A DNA stretch of 64,000 nucleotides, taken from NCBI RefSeq assembly GCF_000341085.1, contig NZ_ANBA01000027.1, positions 1-64,000 of the forward strand, in the 5' to 3' direction. Numbering within the stretch: the stretch's first letter is position 1; each line of letters opens with the position of its first letter. Below, in pieces: positions 44,706 to 53,153 of the stretch. Below the pieces are notes generated by a model. That model was not told the origin of the DNA. It worked only from the letters and a program-made list of their open reading frames with translations, and ran no database searches. Source of the DNA: Nocardiopsis ganjiahuensis DSM 45031. Its GTDB lineage: Bacteria > Actinomycetota > Actinomycetes > Streptosporangiales > Streptosporangiaceae. Made by a program: the position numbers and the translations under genes.

Positions 44706-45653
44706 TCATCCGAACGCGTCGGCGGCCACGTCGCTGATCAGCTCTTCGGCCTCGTCCAGGTCGATGCTCTCGTCGTCCAGGACGGTCAGGGTGTAGTTGA
44801 GCTGGCTGACGACCCCTCCCTCCCGGACGACGACGTAGACGCGCTGGCTGCCGGAGCCCGCGCTCCCGTAGGAGATGTCGGTCAGGACGATCACGCTCTC
44901 GTCCCCGAACTGGAGGGGCCGGTCCCGGGTACCGGAGACGGACATGGTGTCCGTCGTGTACGCGAGTTCGGCGGCGCCTTCGACCGAGCGCTCGTAGAGG
45001 GCGTCGACGTCCCGGGGTACCTCGAGCTCGTCGTCGAACTCCTCCACCAGGTCGGCGTCGGTCCCGGACATGGGCACGGAACGGCTGTAGTAGAGGGAGG
45101 TCTCACCCTCGTCGTCCAGGGTGACCGTCCAGCTGCACCCGTTGCCGTAGGTGTTCGTGTGCCAGGAGGCGACTTCCCCGTCCAGAGCGGAAAGCGTGCC
45201 TTCGTCGACGACCGCGCAGGGGTCGTCGGTGGGCAGACCGCCGACGGAGCCCACCCCGGTGGAGGAACCGTAGGAGGTGGCGACCACCCAGGTGAGGGAA
45301 CCGAGGACGGCGAGGGTGACGGAGGCGGTGAGGGCGACGGTCAGCAGGGTCCGGGGACGGCGTCCGCCGGGCGGGGGTCCGCCGGGCGCGCCGGGGTGTC
45401 CGGGCGGGTGCGGGGGCTGACCCGGGTACTGGGGCTGCTGCTGGGGCTGGCCCGGGTACTGGGGGTGACCCGGCTGCGGGGGTTGGCCTTGGTACTGGGG
45501 GTGACCCGGCTGCGGGGGCTGCTGGGGCCGGCCCGGAGGCTGCTGCGGAAACTGGTTCTGTTGGTCCGGGTAGCCGGAGCTCCCGGCCGGGAGCGGAGGC
45601 TGTCCCTGGTCGCCGGAGTGGCCGGGGGAAGGCGGCGGGAAGGGCTGTCCCAT
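44706..45653 (-). CDS. Anchored extracytoplasmic protein with Pro/Gln repeats, paralog B
   Basis: 315 residues: about 95 N-terminal residues of PGHPQYPGQPQQ-type repeats (cytoplasmic, low complexity), a TM helix (LLTVALTASVTLAVLGSLTWVV), then an extracytoplasmic domain with Cys in TDDPCAVV and GNGCSWTVTLDDEG, as in its neighbour. The repeat is also visible in DNA at about 45,420-45,540. ATG 45651-45653. The pair likely arose by duplication and has diverged mainly in the N-terminal tail. Confidence 0.7.
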   Translation of the reverse strand: MGQPFPPPSPGHSGDQGQPPLPAGSSGYPDQQNQFPQQPPGRPQQPPQPGHPQYQGQPPQPGHPQYPGQPQQQPQYPGQPPHPPGHPGAPGGPPPGGRRPRTLLTVALTASVTLAVLGSLTWVVATSYGSSTGVGSVGGLPTDDPCAVVDEGTLSALDGEVASWHTNTYGNGCSWTVTLDDEGETSLYYSRSVPMSGTDADLVEEFDDELEVPRDVDALYERSVEGAAELAYTTDTMSVSGTRDRPLQFGDESVIVLTDISYGSAGSGSQRVYVVVREGGVVSQLNYTLTVLDDESIDLDEAEELISDVAADAFG

Positions 45654-45820
45654 ACGAGAGGGTCCGTCCGGGAGTAGTCGTGACCTGACCCCATGCATGG
45701 TCCCATGACGTCACCACCGAAACGGGCACCGGTAGCCGTTGGGTCGATCGCGGCCGATTCCGGCCATAAGAGAACAGCCGCGGGCCCGCTGCTCGGGCGG
45801 AGAACTCTGTTCACGGGTGC

Positions 45821-45853
45821 GCCCCGGTCCGGCTCACTGGGCCGGACCGGGGC
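45821..45853. terminator. Hairpin terminator after LPMO
   Basis: 13-bp perfect stem, 7-nt loop, downstream of the leftward LPMO gene. Confidence 0.8.
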
Positions 45854-45905
45854 GGGGTTCCCTGGCACAGGGGATCACGACGTGCGGGAGGTGTCCCCGG
45901 AACCC

Positions 45906-46430
45906 TTAGAGGGCGCCGACGTTCACGTCGACGCAGACGTAGAAGGCCATCGGGGTGTCCGCGACGTTCCAGCGGGCCAGCACGGTCTGCTCGCCGCTGT
46001 AGCCGGACAGGTCGACGTCGTGGGAGAAGTTCCACGGCGGCTGCGCACCGCCGTCGTCGAAGCTCTCGATCAGCTGGCCGTCGATGAAGTACTCCCACGT
46101 GGCGGTCGAGTGGGCGGCGGTGATCGTCCAGTCGAACGTGGCGGTGGTACCGACGGGGGTGACGTCCCAGCCGTAGTTGTCGTCGTCCAGCTCGGAGAAG
46201 GCCTCGTTGCCGCCGGAGCAGCTCATCAGGCCCTTGGGGCCCTCGACGCTCTGCGGCTCCCACTGGATCGGCCCGCACGAGACGGTGCCCGCGGCGCACT
46301 GGGCCTGTCGGCTGGCCGGGGTGTCGATGTAGCCGTGGGCGCTGGCGGCGCCCGCGGGCATCAGGGTGAAGGCCAGGGCAGTTGCGGCGCCGACGGCCGC
46401 GGTGGAGCGGATCTTGTTGCGCATTCTCAT
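45906..46430 (-). CDS. AA10 lytic polysaccharide monooxygenase, single domain
   Basis: 174 residues: a Sec signal peptide ending GAASA|HGYIDTPASR, so His1 becomes the N-terminus and half of the copper histidine brace; the second His is in TITAAHSTATWEY. Cys pairs in QAQCAAGTVSCG and the C-terminal YVCVDVNVGAL are usual. It oxidatively cleaves crystalline chitin or cellulose. No carbohydrate-binding module is attached. ATG 46428-46430. A DasR-like half site lies about 365 bp upstream, favouring chitin. Confidence 0.93.
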   Translation of the reverse strand: MRMRNKIRSTAAVGAATALAFTLMPAGAASAHGYIDTPASRQAQCAAGTVSCGPIQWEPQSVEGPKGLMSCSGGNEAFSELDDDNYGWDVTPVGTTATFDWTITAAHSTATWEYFIDGQLIESFDDGGAQPPWNFSHDVDLSGYSGEQTVLARWNVADTPMAFYVCVDVNVGAL

Positions 46431-46982
46431 GAAGGGAGCCCTTCTTGCTGGGTCACGACCTCGGAAGGCCGTAGCGGGGTGACCCGGACCGTTTCCGGCC
46501 CAGGGCGGGTGGGATGCGCTCACGGCCGGTTATTTCCGTGAGTCCCCAGGTCGGGGTACCCGGGGATGTTCCCGTGGGTTTCGGGACTTTCCGTCCACCC
46601 GGTGCCGAAGACGGTAAAGAGGTTGTCACCGCCCGTCAAGATCCCTGCTACCGGGGGTTGAGGGGCTCCGCCCATACCAGCGGAAGGGCCCAGCGGCGGG
46701 GTTCCGGGCACTGGTACTGGTGGGGCGTGAGTAGCCCTCTGCGCCCCGAACTGGCTCGATGATCACCGGCGCTCGGTACCGGTCTGCCGAGGAAAGGACT
46801 AGACCAATAGGTCGACCTTTCGCGCGCCCCACCAGACCTCACCTGAAGGTCATATTTTCCTTACCCCCACCCGTCGGAAAGGCCGGCGAAAACCCTTGGA
46901 CAGGGCCGGAGCGGGGGTGGCAGAACAGGACCCGACCCTGCGGGAGGACCGGCACGGGACGTCGAGAGCGGAGAGAACGGCC
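46431..46982. promoter_or_regulatory. Gene-free region between LPMO and DUF4037
   Basis: About 550 bp upstream of both divergent genes, with no convincing frame. It contains the DasR-like AGGACTAGACCA at 46795-46806. Confidence 0.5.
46795..46806. promoter_or_regulatory. DasR-like (dre) site
   Basis: AGGACTAGACCA matches the dre core TGGTCTAGACCA at 10 of 12 positions. DasR represses chitin and GlcNAc genes in Streptomyces. Confidence 0.35.
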
Positions 46983-48191
46983 ATGGTCGACGAAGCACCC
47001 CCGTCCGAAGCACCCCTGACCGAGGCGGCCCCCTCCGCTGCGCACCCGCCCGAGGTGCACCGGTCCGAAGCGTGCCGGACCGAAGCGTGCCGGTCCGAGA
47101 CGCGCCGGTCGGGGAAACCCCCGTTCCTGCCCGGCCTGGAGCTGTCCCGCGCCCTGTACGAGGAGGGGGTGGCCCCTCTGCTGGAGGGGGTGCCGCACGC
47201 GGCGGCCCGGGTGGGCGCGGGTTCGGAGGTCCTCGGTTTGGACACCGAGCGCTCCACCGACCACGACTGGGGTCCCCGGCTCCAGCTGTTCCTGCCCGAT
47301 GGCTGCGCCCCCGAGTACCCCGCCCTGCTCCGCGAGCGGATCGGGGCGGCCCTGCCACGGCGGGTGCGAGGCTGGCCCACCCGGTACGCGCCCGCCCCCG
47401 GCGACCCGGGGGTCTGGCAGCTCACCGACGCGCCGACGGGGCACCACCTCGTGGACGTGGTCGGGTTCGGTCCCTGGTTCGACGAGTGGCTGGGTTTCGA
47501 CCCGCGCGCCGGGGTGGGCACCGCCGACTGGCTGGCCGCCCCGACGCAGCGGCTGGCCGGGCTCGTCGGCGGGGCGGTCTTCCATGACGGCACCGGAGAG
47601 CTGGTCGCCGCACGGGAGGCCCTGGCCTGGTACCCGACCGACGTCTGGCGTTACGTGCTGGCCTGCCAGTGGCTGCGCATCGCCCAGGAGGAGCCGTTCG
47701 TGGGCCGCTGCGCGGAGGCCGGCGACGATCTCGGCCAACGGGTGGTCGCAGCGCGCCTGGTCCGCGACCTCATGCGGCTGTGCCTGCTGCTGGCCCGCCG
47801 CTATCCGCCCTACTCCAAGTGGCTGGGCTCGGCCTTCTCCGCACTCCCGGAGGCGGCCGAGACGGCCCCGGTACTGCGCCGGGCACTCACCTCCGCGGAC
47901 CCCCAGCACGACCTGGCCGAGGCCTACCGCCTGGTCGCTTCCTGGCAGAATCGGACCGGGCTGGCCGAGGAGCTCTCCCCCGAGCCGCGGCCCTTCCACT
48001 CCCGGCCGTACCCGGTTCTGGACGCCCGGCGGTTCACCGAGGCGCTCCTGGCCGGGATCGAGGACCCCGAACTCGTCGGCAGGCCGCCGGTGGGCGCCGT
48101 CGACCAGTACCTGGACAGCACCGACGCCCTGGAGGACGTCACCCTGGCCCGCCGCGCGTCCGCGTCCGTGGACCGGCTCCGCCGCCCATGA
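46983..48191 (+). CDS. DUF4037 nucleotidyltransferase-like protein
   Basis: 402 residues. After a 45-residue Ala/Pro/Glu/Arg-rich, repeat-like N-terminus (SEACRTEACRSETRRSG), the core begins FLPGLELSRALYEEGVAPLL. VGAGSEVLGLDTERSTDHDWG matches the nucleotidyltransferase GS(x)D-type signature with the following Asp residues, and LTDAPTGHHLVDVVGFGP supports DUF4037. It is cytoplasmic, with no known substrate. ATG 46983 chosen; the region upstream is not protein-like. Confidence 0.8.
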   Translation: MVDEAPPSEAPLTEAAPSAAHPPEVHRSEACRTEACRSETRRSGKPPFLPGLELSRALYEEGVAPLLEGVPHAAARVGAGSEVLGLDTERSTDHDWGPRLQLFLPDGCAPEYPALLRERIGAALPRRVRGWPTRYAPAPGDPGVWQLTDAPTGHHLVDVVGFGPWFDEWLGFDPRAGVGTADWLAAPTQRLAGLVGGAVFHDGTGELVAAREALAWYPTDVWRYVLACQWLRIAQEEPFVGRCAEAGDDLGQRVVAARLVRDLMRLCLLLARRYPPYSKWLGSAFSALPEAAETAPVLRRALTSADPQHDLAEAYRLVASWQNRTGLAEELSPEPRPFHSRPYPVLDARRFTEALLAGIEDPELVGRPPVGAVDQYLDSTDALEDVTLARRASASVDRLRRP

Positions 48192-48315
48192 GCGACCCAT
48201 GAGCGGGCCCGCCCGGAACCGCCCATGAGCGGGTTCTCCGGGGCCACTCCCCGGGGGAATCTTTCACCACAAACCAGGATGGGCGCGTCACCGGCGACGG
48301 CCGAGGGCGTTGCCC

Positions 48316-48321
48316 TACGAT
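48316..48321 (+). promoter_or_regulatory. -10 box of a leaderless promoter
   Basis: TACGAT lies 6 nt before ATG 48328; no Shine-Dalgarno sequence. Confidence 0.5.
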
Positions 48322-48327
48322 CCAGAC

Positions 48328-49179
48328 ATGGACCGATCGTCCGACGAATCAACGTTCCGGCGCGTCAACGCCGAGGCCAGCCTGCTGGGCGGCGCCGGCT
48401 ACGCGGTCCTGCTCCAGATCGCGCACCCCAGCGTCGCCCGGGGCGTGGCCGAGCACAGCGACTTCGCCTCCCGCCCCCTCGACCGCCTGCGCGGCACCCT
48501 GTACTACGTCTACGGGACCGCGCACGGGACCGAGGAGGAGCGCGAACGCGTGCACTCCATCGTGCGAGCCGTACACCGCAAGGTCCGGGGGCCAGGTTAC
48601 GACGCCCTCGACCCCGAGCTGCTGCTGTGGGTCGCGGCGACCCTCCACCGGAGCGCGGTGCGCCTCTACGAGCTGACCGTCGCCGACCTGAGCGCGGAGG
48701 AGCGCGAGGGCTTCCTGCGCGAGGCCGCGGTGTATGCCACCGCCCTCGGCCTACCCCCCGAGCAGTGGCCGCGAAACCCGGCGGAGTTCGACGCCTACTG
48801 GGAGCGCGCGTCCGAGCGCCTGGAGGTCGGCCCGCAGGCCCGGGAACTGGCCCGGGAGCTCTTCCGTCCGAACAACCGCCTGCTGTGGCCGCTCACCCTG
48901 ACTCAGAGGTTCCTCAGCGGAGGGCTGCTGACGCCGGAGCTGCGGCGCGAGTTCGAGATCCCTTGGTCACGGGCCCACCAGCGCAGGTTCGACCGCCTGA
49001 TGCGTCTCACCCGGGCGGTCTACCCGCGCCTGCCGAAGACGGTGCGCTCCCTGCCCGCCACGCTGTACATGCGGTCCCTCCGGAAGAACAAGGGATGGAA
49101 GCCGGTGAAGCCGTCGGGGAGACCGGCGAAGGGCGGAAGGAACGGCCGGGGCGGCGGCCACGGAAGCCGGGTGAGCTGA
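48328..49179 (+). CDS. DUF2236/MpaB-family oxygenase-like protein
   Basis: 283 residues, a helical MpaB/latex-clearing-protein-like fold of putative b-type haem oxygenases. LQIAHPSVARGVAEHSDFA supplies the conserved His near the N-terminus; RLRGTLYYVYGTAHGT and HRKVRGPGYDALDPELLLW are the family core with its haem-pocket residues. It ends in a basic Gly/Arg tail. The reaction is unknown; Lcp and MpaB relatives attack polyisoprenoids or mycophenolate side chains. It converges on the SARP gene. Confidence 0.85.
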   Translation: MDRSSDESTFRRVNAEASLLGGAGYAVLLQIAHPSVARGVAEHSDFASRPLDRLRGTLYYVYGTAHGTEEERERVHSIVRAVHRKVRGPGYDALDPELLLWVAATLHRSAVRLYELTVADLSAEEREGFLREAAVYATALGLPPEQWPRNPAEFDAYWERASERLEVGPQARELARELFRPNNRLLWPLTLTQRFLSGGLLTPELRREFEIPWSRAHQRRFDRLMRLTRAVYPRLPKTVRSLPATLYMRSLRKNKGWKPVKPSGRPAKGGRNGRGGGHGSRVS

Positions 49180-49198
49180 GCCCGGCCCGGGAGGGGGT

Positions 49199-52186
49199 TC
49201 AGAGCTGCTTCAGAGCTTCCCGAGCCTGGTCGGCCTCGGGCAGTCCCAGCTCCTCGAAGGTCCGAAGGGCGTCCGTGAGCAGCTCCCGGGCCCGCTCGGC
49301 GCCGACCACCGGCTCGGGGAGCTTCCCCAGCGCGAGCGAGGCCCGGGCCGCCATGTAGCGCTCGTCGCGCTCGGTCGCGGTGGCCAGGGCCTTCTCCAGG
49401 GTCTCGGCGGCCTCCTCGTACCGGACGGCGGCGGAGTAGGTGATCCCGAGGTCGGTCAGGATCTCGGAGTCCCCGCTGCGGTTACCGCTCTTCTCTGCCA
49501 GGGCCAACGCTTCGGAGTGGGCCTCCACGGCCTCCTCCCAGCACCGGGCCGACCTGTAGGCCAGCCCCAAGGAATTGTGGACATATATTCGCGGCCCGTC
49601 CAGCCGAAGCGCGTGTGACAGTTCCATGGCCTCGTTCAGGTCCTGGAAGGCGGGCTCCAACTGCCCCAGGCCGGCCCGGGCCTCACCCATGACGCGTTTG
49701 GCATGGGCTCTGACTTCGGAGTGGTCTTCACCAAGGGCTTGTGCGATGGCTTGTTCCGCGCACCGGATCGCCTCCTCGTGTTCTCCCAAGGTCTGTCGAA
49801 GGACCGCTAGGTTCCCCCATTGAATAGCTTCGAGGCGCAGGTCGCCCAGCTCGATCGCGTTGTCCATCACTCCCTGGATGGCACCGACCGAATCCACCAA
49901 CCGCCCGACACGTTCGTATGCCATCCCCAGGTTGGCCAGAGCCCGGACGACCCCCCTGCGGTCACCGACCGATTCCAGAAGGTCCCGAGCCTCGGAGAGC
50001 AGGGAGATCGACTCGTTGAAACGGCCGGAGAAGCAGTAGGCGATACCCAGACCGATCAGGGTGACGGCCCGGCCGCGGTGGTTCCCCTGTTTCTCACTGA
50101 TCTGCAGCGCCCGTTCGTGGGAGCTGATCAGCAGCCCCATCTCACCGTGCAGGGCATAGAACCGCCACACCGCCTCGGCCATGCGCCAGGCGAGTTCCCC
50201 GTTGTCAGTCGCGGCGAAGTAGTCGATCGCCCCGGCCAGGTTCTCCTGGTGGAGGGAGAACCAGTTCTCCGCGTCCTCCCGGTTCAGGAGTTCGGTTCGA
50301 TATTCGACTTCCGTTCCCGGTTCCTCACTGAGAGCTCGGGGACCGAGCAGATCGGCGGCCTTCTGAGCGGTCGACAGATAGTACTCGGCCAGCCTCGTCC
50401 TGGCGTCGGCTACGTCCCCGCTCCCGAAGGCGGACACCGCGCGCGCCAGCGAGAACTCCCTGATCAGGTCGTGCATCCGATAGACGTCACCCTGGGGTTC
50501 GTCCAGCAGGCACATCCCGACGAGTTCCTGGAGGATGTCGTCCGCGTCCTCGACCGTCACCTTCAGCAGGGCCGCGCCACCGGCGAGGTCGATAGTGTTC
50601 CCGACCATCAGCCCCAGCAGGAGGAACGCGTTGCGCTGCTCGCTGTTGAGGCTCTGGAAGGAGAGGTCGATCACAGACTCGACGCTCTGCCCCTCCACCT
50701 GGAGCTCACGGAACTTGCGGTTCTGCTCGTTCATCCTCCGTGCCACATGTGCGAACGTCCACTTCGGACGACTGAGCATGCGGCCGGCGATCACGCGGAG
50801 GGCCAAGGGGAGCCCGCCGCAGATCCGCGCGATCTCGTGTGCCTGTTCAGGCTCCCTCCGGACACGTTCCTCACCCAGGATGCGGCCGAGCAGCTCCAGG
50901 GAGGACGCTTCGTCGAGCATCCCCAAAGTGAGGAAACGCGCTCCGCTCACCCCGGATAGCTCGTTACGGGTCGTGATCAGCGTCAGCGACCCGGGGGACG
51001 AGGGGAGAAGCGGGCTGACCTGGGCGTAGCTGGAGACGTTGTCCAGGACGAGCAGTGCCTTGCGCCCCATCAACGTCGCCCGCCACAGCGCGGAGCGTTC
51101 ATCGAGGGACTCGGGAACATCGCCCGCGTCGACACCCACGGCGCGCAGCAGAGCGCCCAGAGCCGAAGCCGGGTCCAACGGCTCCTTGTTCGAGGTGTAA
51201 CCGTAGAGGTCGATGAACAATTGTCCGTCGGGGTAACGCTTGGCGGCCTCGTAACCGAACCGGACCGCCGTGGCGGTCTTGCCCTCACCCCCGGCACCCG
51301 TGATGACACAGACCTTCGCCCGGCCGTCCTCGGCGGAGGCGAGTTCCTCCAGCTGCCGCAGCGGTTCCTGGCGCCCCGTGAAATCAGGCAGATCCCTGGG
51401 CAGGTCGTTTCGAACCAGGTAGGTGAAGCCCGTCTCCGGTGCCCGGCTCGCAGCGAGGCTCTCCTGGGGGGTGCCCTCCTCCTGGAGCATCCGGTTGTAC
51501 AGGGCGACGAGTTCGGGACCGGGGTCCACCCCCAGTTCATCGGCGAGCCGGGAACGGAACTCCTCGTACGCCGAGAGCGCCCCGGCACGCTCGTTGTCCC
51601 GCCACAGCGCGGTGATGAGCAGGTGGTGCAGACGCTCGCGGAAGGGTTCCTCGCTCACGAAGGACGTCAACCGGGAGGCCACGTCCCGGTATCGCCCCAG
51701 GTCCAAGGCGTGGCCACCCCATTCGATCACCGCCGAGGCCCGCTCCTCCCGCAGGGGGGCGACCACGGAGTGGTCGAGGTACTCGGACCCGACACCGGAG
51801 AAGGGGACCCCGCGCCAGCAGTCCAGGGCCTGGTCCAACAACACGACCGCTGTCTCGGCGTCAGAACCCGCCGCGCTTTTCCTCAGGCGGCGAAAACGGT
51901 GGAGGTCGACAGATTCCGGGTCGACGTCGAGGACATAACCGCCGGAGGTCGTGGCGATACTGTCCGGCAGGATTCTGCGCAGGTGGGAGATCTGTACCTG
52001 GATTACCGAACGCGCGGTGCGCGGCGGGTCGTCGCTCCAGAGATAGCTGATGATCTGGTCAACGGTGACCTCACGGCCCACATTGACCAGGAGGGCTCCG
52101 AGGACACAGCGCTGACGCGGTCCACCGACCGGGATCGAATGGCCATCGGACCGGACGGTGATGGGGCCAAGCACTCCGAATTCCAC
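49199..52186 (-). CDS. AfsR-type SARP regulator (OmpR-like HTH, BTAD, NB-ARC, TPR)
   Basis: 995 residues. Residues 1-90: OmpR-type winged helix (FGVLGPITVRSDGHSIPVGG, TVDQIISYLWSDDPPRTARS). 95-240: BTAD activation domain. 270-560: NB-ARC STAND ATPase with Walker A GAGGEGKT (297-304), Walker B ALLVLDNV and ICGGLPLALRVIAGR (GLPL box). 680-990: TPR array of roughly seven units. Such proteins activate antibiotic clusters once a ligand or phosphorylation opens the NB-ARC/TPR sensor. GTG start; -10 box TAGTGT 8 nt upstream on the minus strand (leaderless). A 56-aa peptide gene precedes it on the same strand. Confidence 0.93.
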   Translation of the reverse strand: MEFGVLGPITVRSDGHSIPVGGPRQRCVLGALLVNVGREVTVDQIISYLWSDDPPRTARSVIQVQISHLRRILPDSIATTSGGYVLDVDPESVDLHRFRRLRKSAAGSDAETAVVLLDQALDCWRGVPFSGVGSEYLDHSVVAPLREERASAVIEWGGHALDLGRYRDVASRLTSFVSEEPFRERLHHLLITALWRDNERAGALSAYEEFRSRLADELGVDPGPELVALYNRMLQEEGTPQESLAASRAPETGFTYLVRNDLPRDLPDFTGRQEPLRQLEELASAEDGRAKVCVITGAGGEGKTATAVRFGYEAAKRYPDGQLFIDLYGYTSNKEPLDPASALGALLRAVGVDAGDVPESLDERSALWRATLMGRKALLVLDNVSSYAQVSPLLPSSPGSLTLITTRNELSGVSGARFLTLGMLDEASSLELLGRILGEERVRREPEQAHEIARICGGLPLALRVIAGRMLSRPKWTFAHVARRMNEQNRKFRELQVEGQSVESVIDLSFQSLNSEQRNAFLLLGLMVGNTIDLAGGAALLKVTVEDADDILQELVGMCLLDEPQGDVYRMHDLIREFSLARAVSAFGSGDVADARTRLAEYYLSTAQKAADLLGPRALSEEPGTEVEYRTELLNREDAENWFSLHQENLAGAIDYFAATDNGELAWRMAEAVWRFYALHGEMGLLISSHERALQISEKQGNHRGRAVTLIGLGIAYCFSGRFNESISLLSEARDLLESVGDRRGVVRALANLGMAYERVGRLVDSVGAIQGVMDNAIELGDLRLEAIQWGNLAVLRQTLGEHEEAIRCAEQAIAQALGEDHSEVRAHAKRVMGEARAGLGQLEPAFQDLNEAMELSHALRLDGPRIYVHNSLGLAYRSARCWEEAVEAHSEALALAEKSGNRSGDSEILTDLGITYSAAVRYEEAAETLEKALATATERDERYMAARASLALGKLPEPVVGAERARELLTDALRTFEELGLPEADQAREALKQL

Positions 52187-52194
52187 AAGCAGTA

Positions 52195-52200
52195 ACACTA
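52195..52200 (-). promoter_or_regulatory. -10 box of a leaderless promoter (SARP)
   Basis: TAGTGT on the minus strand, 8 nt before GTG 52186; the same hexamer and spacing as at 8616. Confidence 0.5.
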
Positions 52201-52237
52201 GCAAGGTGAATTAGCGGAAAAGCAGAAGGAGCGCATG

Positions 52238-52288
52238 CCAACGGCTCCGAGTACCCCCCTCCATCCTGGTACTCGGAGTGACCGTTGG
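52238..52288. terminator. Imperfect long hairpin after the 56-aa peptide gene
   Basis: CCAACGG and CTCCGAGTACC pair with their complements at 52268-52288 (3-nt bulge), separating the peptide gene from the SARP promoter. Confidence 0.6.
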
Positions 52289-52304
52289 TCTACCTCACAA
52301 GGTG

Positions 52305-52475
52305 TTACTTCTCCTCGGAGGGCTTCTCCTCGGCAGGAGCGGACTCGGCGGGCTTCTCCTCGGAGGGGGAACCCTGCTCGGGATTGGGCTCCTGGTAAGG
52401 GTTCAGCTTCGCCGTGGTCTCGGCTCCGACGACGATCGCCTCGAACTGCTCGTCCACGGTCAGCATCTTCGGCAC
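52305..52475 (-). CDS. 56-aa acidic peptide upstream of SARP
   Basis: GTG start with AAGGAG 5 nt away, then MPKMLTVDEQFEAIVVGAE, TTAKLNPYQEPNPEQ and a C-terminal Glu/Lys/Pro tail of repeated EEKP units ending PSEEK. No signal peptide or Cys. It has its own RBS, a strong downstream hairpin and an upstream inverted repeat, so it appears to be a deliberate gene. Possible roles: a ligand or inhibitor of the adjacent TPR regulator, an AfsS-like small activator, or a RiPP-type precursor (a leader-like N-half). No modifying enzyme is seen nearby. No family recognised. Confidence 0.7.
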   Translation of the reverse strand: MPKMLTVDEQFEAIVVGAETTAKLNPYQEPNPEQGSPSEEKPAESAPAEEKPSEEK

Positions 52476-52502
52476 TCGAACTCCTTTGCGTACAGCACTC
52501 GT

Positions 52503-52525
52503 GTAGAGCCGCAATGTAGCTCTAC
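52503..52525. promoter_or_regulatory. Inverted repeat before the peptide gene
   Basis: GTAGAGC, 9 nt, GCTCTAC, centred about 40 bp upstream of the peptide GTG; an operator or 5'-UTR hairpin candidate. Confidence 0.45.
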
Positions 52526-53139
52526 GTCTTCTACGAAGCATCATGGGCCACCGCCTTCCGACGGAGCCGCCATCCGTGGCGCTTCCGCCTCAGCTACGCC
52601 ACGGATGGCATGTGTCCGACGGACGCCGACCTGTGGGGGAGCTGCGAGCCGTCCTCACGCAGCTACCGGTCCGGCGAACGTGCTTCACACTAGAGAGATC
52701 TTCTTGCGCTCCGCTTTCAACCGGCTTTCAGCCGGAAGTGGAAAACCCAAGGTCACACCGTCGCTACCCGCTGTTCGCCCCTGGTTACCCAGGAGCTTTT
52801 CGAAGCACCGCTCCATGCTTCGAGTAACTGAGCGAACACGATTCGCCATGTTTTCGATCCCTCTCCGGAGAAGGATCCGGAAGGGGAAGTGACGGGTTTC
52901 CCGAAAAACCGGCGAATCCACGTATCGGTGAATCCACGTGCCACGGTTGTCGCCGGTACCCCGCCGACGGCAGGAAGAACCTCTTCGGGCATCCCCTGAC
53001 CGGAAAACGACGCCTCCGCCCCCGAAATCGTGCGTCCGGAACCACGCCCGCCCCGGGCCTTCGACGATCTTTCGCTGGCCTCTATCGGCCACCTTCGGGG
53101 ATACGTGCACATCCCGGAAGAATTGACCCGCTCTCCCTC

Positions 53140-53145
53140 TACACT
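53140..53145 (+). promoter_or_regulatory. -10 box of a leaderless promoter
   Basis: TACACT lies 8 nt before GTG 53154; no Shine-Dalgarno sequence. Confidence 0.45.
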
Positions 53146-53153
53146 TGCGCCTC

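Larger units (their letters stand above)
52476..53153. other. Gene-free region upstream of the peptide gene
   Basis: About 680 bp, lower GC, between the leftward peptide gene and the rightward envelope cluster. No convincing frame. It contains the inverted repeat at 52503-52525 and several short hairpins. Confidence 0.5.
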
